A DNA stretch of 10,063 nucleotides from Pseudomonadota bacterium (lineage in GTDB: Bacteria; Pseudomonadota; Gammaproteobacteria; Acidiferrobacterales; Acidiferrobacteraceae). Positions within the stretch are counted from its first letter, which is position 1; each line of letters opens with the position of its first letter. The notes below the pieces were generated by a model. It made no database searches, was not told the origin of the DNA, and saw only the letters and a program-made list of their open reading frames with translations. Below, in pieces: positions 1 to 5,488 of the stretch. Where the stretch lies: the NCBI GenBank assembly GCA_021797365.1, contig JAJZZU010000068.1, positions 1 to 10,063 on the forward strand, written 5' to 3'. A program made the translations under genes and the position numbers.

Positions 1-614
1 GTGTTCAGGGTTATGCGGTGATCATCATCGGTCACCCCGGGCATCCCGAGGTGGAGGGGACCCGAGGCCGTATCCCGGGACCTGTGTATGTCGTCTCGGA
101 TGTCGACGATGTCGCGCGTCTGGCGGTCGCAGACGAGACCCGGCTTGCCTATGTGACCCAGACCACCTTGAGTGTGGACGACACCAAGGATGTGATCGCG
201 GCCTTGCGCGCGCGCTTTACGTATATCCAGGGGCCGGATCTGAGCGGGATCTGTTACGCGACGCAGAACCGCCAGAACGCGGTACGCAAACTGGCCGGCA
301 AGGTTGATGTGTTGCTCGTGGTCGGCGCGCGCAACAGCTCGAACTCGAATCGCCTGCGTGAAGTGGGCGAGCAGCCGGGGACGCGCGCCTATCTCGTGCA
401 GGACGCGAGCGAGCTCGATCGGACTTGGTTTCAGGGGCCGTTGCGGGTCGGGATCACAGCCGGTGCCTCGACCCCCGAGATCCTGGTGCGGGGTGTATTG
501 GAGAGGCTCGGGGATTTTGGCGTGGTGCAGGTCACGGAGATGCCGGCCGAGCCTGAGACGACGACGTTTCGCCTGCCAGTCGCTTTACTGAAGAAGGCCC
601 GCAGCCCCCTTTAG
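1..614 (+). CDS. ispH: 4-hydroxy-3-methylbut-2-enyl diphosphate reductase (IspH/LytB), 3' part
   Basis: IspH is the cytoplasmic [4Fe-4S] enzyme that reduces HMBPP to IPP and DMAPP, the last step of the MEP isoprenoid pathway. The gene enters from the left edge; the first complete codon is at 3-5 and the stop is TAG at 612-614. About 204 residues are visible, compared with about 316 in E. coli, so roughly the first 110 residues, with two of the three cluster cysteines, lie outside. Visible signatures are GHPGHPEVEGT (bases 30-62, carrying the substrate-binding His and the catalytic Glu equivalent to E. coli E126), TQTTLSVDD, ICYATQNR with the third cluster cysteine at bases 252-254, the NSSNSNRL substrate-binding loop, and TAGAS. 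All expected C-terminal active-site elements are intact. The GTG at 18 is an internal valine codon, not the start. Only 29 bases separate it from hpnH, so precursor supply may be co-expressed with hopanoid tailoring. Confidence 0.96.
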   Translation, partial: VQGYAVIIIGHPGHPEVEGTRGRIPGPVYVVSDVDDVARLAVADETRLAYVTQTTLSVDDTKDVIAALRARFTYIQGPDLSGICYATQNRQNAVRKLAGKVDVLLVVGARNSSNSNRLREVGEQPGTRAYLVQDASELDRTWFQGPLRVGITAGASTPEILVRGVLERLGDFGVVQVTEMPAEPETTTFRLPVALLKKARSPL

Positions 615-626
615 GAACGGGTCCAC

Positions 627-636
627 GGAGTAGGAG
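627..636 (+). promoter_or_regulatory. Ribosome binding site for hpnH
   Basis: The purine-rich GGAGTAGGAG ends 7 bases before the ATG at 644. It contains two overlapping Shine-Dalgarno cores (GGAG and AGGAG) and fixes the hpnH start in the short ispH-hpnH spacer. No terminator hairpin lies in that spacer. Confidence 0.7.
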
Positions 637-643
637 AAGTGTT

Positions 644-1753
644 ATGCAAGTGCCCATAAGACAACAGTGGAGCATCGGACGTTATATCCTGGGGCAGAAA
701 TTGCGGGGCAACAAGCACTATCCGCTGGTCCTGATGCTTGAGCCCTTGTTCCGCTGCAACCTGGAGTGTGCCGGTTGCGGCAAGATCGAGTACCCAGACG
801 AGATACTGGACAGACGCCTGAGCGTCGATGAGTGTCTGCAGGCGGTCGATGAGTGCGGTGCGCCGGTGGTATCCATTCCCGGCGGCGAGCCACTCATTCA
901 TAAGGATATGCCGGCGATCGTCGCGGGCATCGTGGCGCGCAAGAAGTTTGTCTATTTATGCACGAACGCCCTGCTGTTGGCGCGGAAGATCGACGACTAC
1001 ACGCCGTCGCCGTATCTCACGTTCTCCATCCATCTGGACGGGCTGCGCGAACGGCATGACCGGTCGGTATGTCGCGAGGGGGTCTTCGACAAGGCCGTGG
1101 AGGCCATCAAACTCGCCCGCGACCGCGGTTTCCGCGTGACGGTCAACTGCACCTTGTTCCAGGACGAGGACCCGACCGAGGTCGCCGACTTCTTTGATTT
1201 TGTGGCGGGCCTGGGCGTGGAAGGTGTCACGGTATCGCCCGGCTACAGCTATGAGCGCGCCCCGCGCCAGGACGTGTTCCTGCGTCGCGCCCAGAGCAAG
1301 ATGTTGTTCCGGAAGACGTTTGCGCTCGGCCGCCAACGGCGTGCCAAGTGGCGTTTCAATCAGTCGAGCCTTTTCCTCGACTTCCTGGCCGGCAACCAGA
1401 CCTATCAATGCACGCCGTGGAGCAATCCGACGCGCAATGTGTTTGGTTGGCAGAAGCCGTGCTATCTCTTGAGCGACGAGGGTTATGCGGCGAGCTTTGC
1501 CGAGCTGATCGAGACCACCCCCTGGGAGCGCTATGGCGTCGGGCGCCATCCCAAATGCGACAATTGCATGGTCCATTGCGGCTATGAGGGTACGGCGGTC
1601 AATGACACCTTTGCGCACCCCCTGAAGGCCCTCAAGGTCTACCTGGCAGGGCCGCGGGTCGATGGCCCGATGGCCCCCGATCCGGAGCCGTCCTACCAGG
1701 ATCCCGGCGTGGTGGTGACCGTGCAGCGGGCCTCGCCGAAGAGCGCCGGCTAA
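644..1753 (+). CDS. hpnH: Adenosylhopane synthase, radical SAM protein HpnH
   Basis: HpnH adds the 5'-deoxyadenosyl radical to diploptene to give adenosylhopane, the first committed step to C35 bacteriohopanepolyols. The 369-residue length is near the family norm. The radical SAM cluster motif CNLECAGC gives C38, C42 and C45; GGEP (residues 80-83) is the usual SAM-binding motif. C106 in FVYLCTNAL matches the conserved cysteine that, as I recall for Zymomonas HpnH, quenches the radical and sets C-22 stereochemistry. The C-terminal part (about 250-320) has further cysteines at 256, 273, 305, 308 and 312, consistent with the DUF3463-type tail of this family. The ATG at 644 is supported by GGAGTAGGAG at 627-636 with a 7-base spacer. 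It follows ispH by 29 bases and precedes hpnB by 15. Confidence 0.95.
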   Translation: MQVPIRQQWSIGRYILGQKLRGNKHYPLVLMLEPLFRCNLECAGCGKIEYPDEILDRRLSVDECLQAVDECGAPVVSIPGGEPLIHKDMPAIVAGIVARKKFVYLCTNALLLARKIDDYTPSPYLTFSIHLDGLRERHDRSVCREGVFDKAVEAIKLARDRGFRVTVNCTLFQDEDPTEVADFFDFVAGLGVEGVTVSPGYSYERAPRQDVFLRRAQSKMLFRKTFALGRQRRAKWRFNQSSLFLDFLAGNQTYQCTPWSNPTRNVFGWQKPCYLLSDEGYAASFAELIETTPWERYGVGRHPKCDNCMVHCGYEGTAVNDTFAHPLKALKVYLAGPRVDGPMAPDPEPSYQDPGVVVTVQRASPKSAG

Positions 1754-1768
1754 CCGTCTACGCCGGGG

Positions 1769-2896
1769 ATGGTCTGGACCGACCTTGCGGCGGTCGCCGC
1801 CGGCGCGTGGTGCGCGCTGCTTTTGGTGCCGTGGCAACCATGGCGAACCAGCGAGCGCCTCGAGGCGGATCCGACGTCGCCCGCGCGGGTGGCGCTGGGT
1901 GACGTCACCGTGCTCATGCCAGCGCGTAACGAGGCGCCGGTCATCGCGCGTTCGTTGGCGGGGCTTGCGAGTCAAGGCGCGGCTCTGAAGACAATCCTCA
2001 TCGACGACGGGTCGACCGATGGCACTGCGGACATCGCGCGGCACGCGGGGCTTGCCGACCTTACCGTCATCCAGGCCCCGCCACTGACGCCGGGCTGGAC
2101 CGGCAAGCTGTGGGCGCTGGAACACGGGCGCCAGATGGTCACTACCCCTTATGCGCTACTGCTCGATGCCGATATCGCGCTAAGCCCCGGTCTTGTCGCG
2201 ACCCTGCTGGAGAAGGCCCGGGGCGAGCGTCTGGCGCTGGTGTCGCTGATGGCGGCCCCGGCCATGAGCGGTTTCTGGGATCGCTGGTGGATGCCGGTAT
2301 TCATCTACTTCTTTAAGCTCCTCTACCCCTTTCGTCTGGCCAATCGGCCTACGGCAGGCACGGCCGCCGCCGCCGGCGGTTGCCTGCTCGTGACCCGCGA
2401 GGCCTTGGAGGGTATCGGGGGTTTTGGCGCCCTGCAGGGCGCTGTCATAGACGATTGCACACTCGCGGCGCTCGTGAAGAGACAGCGGGGGGGTGCGACC
2501 TGGATCGGACTTACGCATTCGGCGGTCATGTTGCGCGCCACCGACCTGCGGGGCTTCTGGCGCATGGTGGCACGCACCGCCTTCACCCAGTTGCGCTACT
2601 CATATACCCTGCTCGTGGCCTGTGCGGTGATCATGGCGATCGTGTTTGTGGCCCCGCTTGCCGCGATCGTCGCAGGCGACACGACGGCGTGCGCCTTGGG
2701 TCTCGCGGCCTGGGGGCTCATGGGTGTGAGCTACGTGCCGACCGCACGTTTTTATCGACAATCCCCGTGGACGGTGGCCGCCTTGCCGGCGGCCGGAGTC
2801 GCCTTCCTGCTTATGACCTTCACGTCGGCCCTGTGGTATGCTCGCGGCCTCCGGTCCCGATGGAAAGGTCGTGACTACCGGCGGGGATCGGCGTGA
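1769..2896 (+). CDS. hpnB: Hopene-associated glycosyltransferase HpnB (GT2 family)
   Basis: This 375-residue protein is a membrane-anchored family 2 glycosyltransferase of the HpnB type. It has an N-terminal hydrophobic segment (about residues 5-22) and a catalytic domain with PARNE (51-55), IDDGSTDGT (78-86), the HpnB-typical GWTGKLWA (109-116), the DxD-like LDADI (132-136) and the putative catalytic-base region IDDCTLA (227-233). Three C-terminal membrane segments follow, around 280-303, 305-325 and 334-356. The donor sugar and acceptor of HpnB are not established, although the gene is a regular member of hopanoid clusters. An in-frame stop (1751-1753, the end of hpnH) lies just upstream with no other start codon between, so the ATG at 1769 is the first possible start. 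Its Shine-Dalgarno is poor (only GGGG abutting the ATG), suggesting re-initiation by ribosomes leaving hpnH. Confidence 0.92.
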   Translation: MVWTDLAAVAAGAWCALLLVPWQPWRTSERLEADPTSPARVALGDVTVLMPARNEAPVIARSLAGLASQGAALKTILIDDGSTDGTADIARHAGLADLTVIQAPPLTPGWTGKLWALEHGRQMVTTPYALLLDADIALSPGLVATLLEKARGERLALVSLMAAPAMSGFWDRWWMPVFIYFFKLLYPFRLANRPTAGTAAAAGGCLLVTREALEGIGGFGALQGAVIDDCTLAALVKRQRGGATWIGLTHSAVMLRATDLRGFWRMVARTAFTQLRYSYTLLVACAVIMAIVFVAPLAAIVAGDTTACALGLAAWGLMGVSYVPTARFYRQSPWTVAALPAAGVAFLLMTFTSALWYARGLRSRWKGRDYRRGSA

Positions 2897-2927
2897 CCGG
2901 CCGGGCGAGACCTGCCGAAACGGCAAA

Positions 2928-2932
2928 AGGAG
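2928..2932 (+). promoter_or_regulatory. Ribosome binding site that decides the hpnM start
   Basis: AGGAG in the context AAAAGGAGAGG stands 5 bases before the ATG at 2938. It favours that ATG over the in-frame GTG at 2893, which overlaps the hpnB stop codon, has no comparable site and would put a non-hydrophobic stretch before the signal peptide. Confidence 0.75.
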
Positions 2933-2937
2933 AGGCT

Positions 2938-3576
2938 ATGACACGGCAAGAGATAGGGTGGCGGATGGCTGGCGTGTGGGTGGCAGTAGCATGGCTTACG
3001 ACTGTCAGTGCCCCTGCTTATGCCGCACAGACGGGGCCGGCAGTAGCCGTGGTCCGTCATTTCCAGAATACCCTAATCGCGGTCATGAAGGCGGGCAAGT
3101 CCCTGGGGTTCAAGGGCCGCTATGGACAACTCATGCCGGCCGTGCATAAGAGCCACGATGTGGCCTACATCGCCCAGCTGACCCTGGGGCCCTATTGGGG
3201 ACGGCTTACGCCCGCCGAGCAGCAGGCCTTCGTGCGGGCTTTCACCAAGCTTACAGTGGCCACCTACGCCGCGCAGTTCCGGCGTTATTCCGGACAGGCC
3301 TTTCGCCGCGTGACCTCGCAGGAGGTGGCGCAGGGGGATGTCCTGGTCGAGACCGAGCTTACGACTCATGGGCGCAAGGATGCCACGATCGACTATCTCG
3401 TGGCGCCCACCGGGGGACACTGGGAGATCGTCAATATCGTCGCCAATGGCGTGAGCGATCTGGCCTTGAAGCGCGCGCAATACACGGCCATTATTCGTAA
3501 AAAAGGCTTTCCGGCGCTGCTTGCGACATTGCGCGACAAGGTGGCGCAACTGAGTCACGGCGCCGTCAAGGGTTAG
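2938..3576 (+). CDS. hpnM: HpnM, MlaC-like periplasmic lipid-carrier protein
   Basis: This 212-residue secreted protein belongs to the MlaC/Ttg2D (toluene tolerance) family, whose members carry lipids across the periplasm; HpnM is the hopanoid-cluster branch. The N-terminus is a classical Sec signal peptide: R3 and R9 near the start, a hydrophobic core at about 10-23, and the cleavage motif AYA ending at residue 29. The mature domain shows typical MlaC features: LGPYWGRLTPAEQQAFV, then a hydrophobic beta-rich half with DYLV and WEIVNIVANGVS and a lysine- and arginine-rich C-terminal helix with FPALLATL. The length is normal for the family. It lies 41 bases after hpnB and 15 before the MlaA-like lipoprotein gene, so a carrier and its likely outer-membrane partner are side by side. 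Transport of hopanoid by HpnM itself is inferred, not shown here. A 227-residue form starting at GTG 2893 is possible but less likely. Confidence 0.9.
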   Translation: MTRQEIGWRMAGVWVAVAWLTTVSAPAYAAQTGPAVAVVRHFQNTLIAVMKAGKSLGFKGRYGQLMPAVHKSHDVAYIAQLTLGPYWGRLTPAEQQAFVRAFTKLTVATYAAQFRRYSGQAFRRVTSQEVAQGDVLVETELTTHGRKDATIDYLVAPTGGHWEIVNIVANGVSDLALKRAQYTAIIRKKGFPALLATLRDKVAQLSHGAVKG

Positions 3577-3591
3577 GCAGGGGCGGGGTGA

Positions 3592-4464
3592 GTGCGGCGT
3601 GGTTTCATGGCGGCTGATGCCCGATGTCGGATGAGACGGGCGGTCGCGCGGGTCCTTGCTCTGGCTTGTCTCTTGCTGCTTGCAGGGTGCGCGACGACCG
3701 GCGGGCCCGACCCGCTCGAGCCCATGAATCGCCGCTTCTACGCCTTCAATAGCGCGACCGACCGGTTGATCATGAGCCCGGTGGCGCGCGCCTACAAGAC
3801 TGTGACTCCTAAGCCGCTACGTGCCTCGCTCACCAACTTTTTCCACAACGTGGCCTATCCGGATGTCATCGTGAACGACTTCTTGCAGGGGCGGCTTGGG
3901 CAGGGTGTCGACGATATCGGCCGCTTTGTCGTCAACAGCACCATCGGGCTCTTCGGTCTCTTCGATGTCGCGACCCCGCTCGGGCTCAAGGCCCATGTCG
4001 AGGATGCGGGGCTGACCCTCGGGCGTTGGGGTGTGGGTCGGGGTCCCTACCTCGTGCTACCGTTCGTGGGCCCCGACACCTTGCGCAATACCCCGAGCCT
4101 GGTGATGGGGATATTCACCAACGTCTTGTATTACGTCGGCGTGCCGGCGCTCACCGTACCCCTCACAGTCGTCGATGTCATAAACGCGCGCGCCAACGCC
4201 AGTGCCTCGCTGCGCTATGTGCGTGAAAATGCCGTCGACAAATACGTCTTTACGCGCGATGCCTACCTCCAGCACCGGGACTACCTGCAAGACGACGGGC
4301 ACTTGCCGCTGAAGGCGGTCGAGCAGATGATGCTGCCGCCGACGCCCGCTCCGGCACCGGCCGACCCTCCGCCGCTTGCCGATCCACCGCCCCGGTCACG
4401 GGTGGTGATGACGGTCCCCGGGCGGCCGGATGTCGCTATCCGCCCGGCGGTACCGGCCGGATAG
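3592..4464 (+). CDS. mlaA: MlaA/VacJ-family outer-membrane lipoprotein
   Basis: MlaA forms a ring-shaped channel in the outer membrane that takes lipid from the outer leaflet and passes it to MlaC. The 290-residue product has a lipoprotein signal with lipobox LAGC, the lipidated cysteine being C33 (bases 3688-3690); the next residue is Ala, consistent with outer-membrane sorting. Family hallmarks are DPLEPMNRRFYAFN (about 40-53), a stretch around NDFLQGR, RFVVNSTIGLFGLFD (111-125) and EDAGLTLGRWGVGRGPYLVLP (137-157). The C-terminus, after about residue 248, is a proline-rich tail (PPTPAPAP...PPPLADPPP) that looks disordered. The start is uncertain: GTG 3592 has GGGGCGGGG just upstream, but ATG 3631 would give a more usual short signal peptide beginning MRRAVARVLAL. 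Its place between hpnM and hpnA suggests a role in hopanoid trafficking. Confidence 0.92.
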   Translation: MRRGFMAADARCRMRRAVARVLALACLLLLAGCATTGGPDPLEPMNRRFYAFNSATDRLIMSPVARAYKTVTPKPLRASLTNFFHNVAYPDVIVNDFLQGRLGQGVDDIGRFVVNSTIGLFGLFDVATPLGLKAHVEDAGLTLGRWGVGRGPYLVLPFVGPDTLRNTPSLVMGIFTNVLYYVGVPALTVPLTVVDVINARANASASLRYVRENAVDKYVFTRDAYLQHRDYLQDDGHLPLKAVEQMMLPPTPAPAPADPPPLADPPPRSRVVMTVPGRPDVAIRPAVPAG

Positions 4465-4470
4465 CGGTCG

Positions 4471-4478
4471 AGGAGGAG
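4471..4478 (+). promoter_or_regulatory. Ribosome binding site that decides the hpnA start
   Basis: AGGAGGAG, the strongest Shine-Dalgarno in the window, lies just before the ATG at 4481. It rules against the longer in-frame form starting at GTG 4430 inside the mlaA 3' end, because the Rossmann fold begins directly at the ATG. Confidence 0.8.
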
Positions 4479-4480
4479 TG

Positions 4481-5488
4481 ATGAGGGCATTGGTGACGGG
4501 CGCATCGGGTTTTGTCGGTTCGGCGGTGGCGCGCGCCTTATTGGCCGCAGGGCATGAGGTGCGCGTTGTCGTGCGCAAGACCAGCACCCTTGCCAATATC
4601 GCCGACCTATCGGTCGAGCGTGTCGAGGGCGACCTGCTCGAGCCGACCTCGCTACGCGGCATTATGGCCGGCTGCGATGCCTTGTTTCATGTGGCGGCCG
4701 ACTATCGGTTGTGGGTCCCGGACCGGGAGGCCATGTTTCGGGCCAACGTCGAAGGGACGCGCGCACTCATGGAGGAGGCGTTGACGGCGGGGGTGAGGCG
4801 TGTCGTCTACACCAGCAGCGTGGCCACCCTGGGGTCGGTACCGGGGGGTGTCGCCGACGAACAGACGCCGGTCTGCTATAGCGACATGATTGGCCCTTAC
4901 AAACAATCGAAGTTTCGGGCCGAGGAGGAGGTGCACCGCCTGATCCGTCTCGGTTTGCCGGCGGTGATCGTAAACCCCTCGACGCCCGTGGGTCCACGCG
5001 ATATCAAGCCCACGCCGACCGGGCGTCTCGTGCGCGACGCTGCGCGCGGACGCATCCCGGCGTACGTCGATACCGGCCTCAATATCGTGCATGTCGACGA
5101 TGTGGCGCTGGGGCACCTGCTCGCCTACGCCCACGGTCGCATCGGAGAGCGCTACATCCTCGGGGGGGACAACCTGACGCTCGCGGCGATCTTAACGCTC
5201 ATCGCCGATATCGCCGGCCGCCGGCCGCCATCGTTGCGCCTGTCACGGCATTGGCTGTGGCCGGTGGCGCTGGCCTCGCAGGCCTACGCGCGCGTGCGCA
5301 AGTCGGCAACGCCGCTCGTCACTTGGGATGAACTGCGCATGGCGTCCAAGTACATGTTCTTCGATTCCGCCAAGGCGCGAGCGGAGCTCGGCTACCGCCC
5401 GCGTCCCGCCGAGGCGGCGCTGGCCGACGCCGTGGCGTGGTTTCTCGCGGCCGGACGCGCGGCCGGCCCGTCCGCGGACGCAGTGTGA
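4481..5488 (+). CDS. hpnA: HpnA, hopanoid-associated NAD(P)-dependent sugar epimerase-like protein
   Basis: This 335-residue protein is an extended short-chain dehydrogenase of the NAD-dependent epimerase / dihydroflavonol-reductase type, the form called HpnA in hopanoid clusters. The Rossmann motif TGASGFVG gives G7, G10 and G13. The catalytic set is visible as TSS (111-113) and YKQSK (Y140, K144). GDLLEP (50-55) and the substrate-loop NPSTPVGPRDIKPTP (about 170-184) are typical of the group, as is IVHVDDVALGH further on. Its substrate is not established; modification of a sugar used for the hopanoid head group is a plausible inference. The start is fixed by the preceding AGGAGGAG. The TGA stop at 5486-5488 overlaps the hpnI ATG by one base, so the two are translationally coupled. 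Confidence 0.93.
   Translation: MRALVTGASGFVGSAVARALLAAGHEVRVVVRKTSTLANIADLSVERVEGDLLEPTSLRGIMAGCDALFHVAADYRLWVPDREAMFRANVEGTRALMEEALTAGVRRVVYTSSVATLGSVPGGVADEQTPVCYSDMIGPYKQSKFRAEEEVHRLIRLGLPAVIVNPSTPVGPRDIKPTPTGRLVRDAARGRIPAYVDTGLNIVHVDDVALGHLLAYAHGRIGERYILGGDNLTLAAILTLIADIAGRRPPSLRLSRHWLWPVALASQAYARVRKSATPLVTWDELRMASKYMFFDSAKARAELGYRPRPAEAALADAVAWFLAAGRAAGPSADAV
5469..5480 (+). repeat. 12-bp palindrome just before the hpnI start
   Basis: CGTCCGCGGACG is self-complementary and ends 7 bases before the hpnI ATG, where a ribosome binding site would be expected. CGGACG at 5452-5457 can also pair with CGTCCG at 5469-5474. Together with the TGATG junction, this suggests hpnI is translated mainly by ribosomes finishing hpnA. 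It lies in GC-rich codons, so chance is quite possible. Confidence 0.4.

Noticed and set aside
18..20. GTG as the true start of the first gene.
   Set aside because: The frame stays open to the left edge, and the GHPGHPEVEGT motif that follows corresponds to the middle of IspH, so the gene begins outside the window.
956..2125. A 389-codon open frame on the minus strand, opposite hpnH and hpnB.
   Set aside because: It spans the hpnH-hpnB junction opposite two well-identified genes. Its composition is rich in Arg, Gly and His with no recognisable domain, as expected for the antisense of GC-rich coding DNA.
2427..2442. A 16-bp palindrome GCGCCCTGCAGGGCGC in hpnB.
   Set aside because: A dyad of this size is expected by chance at about this frequency in 10 kb of GC-rich sequence, and it has no positional link to a gene boundary.
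2893..2937. Upstream GTG start for hpnM overlapping the hpnB stop (GTGA).
   Set aside because: The ATG at 2938 has a strong Shine-Dalgarno and directly starts a normal signal peptide. The extra 15 residues would be an odd polar leader.
4430..4480. Upstream GTG start for hpnA inside the mlaA 3' end.
   Set aside because: AGGAGGAG before the ATG at 4481 and the Rossmann motif starting right after it fix the shorter form.
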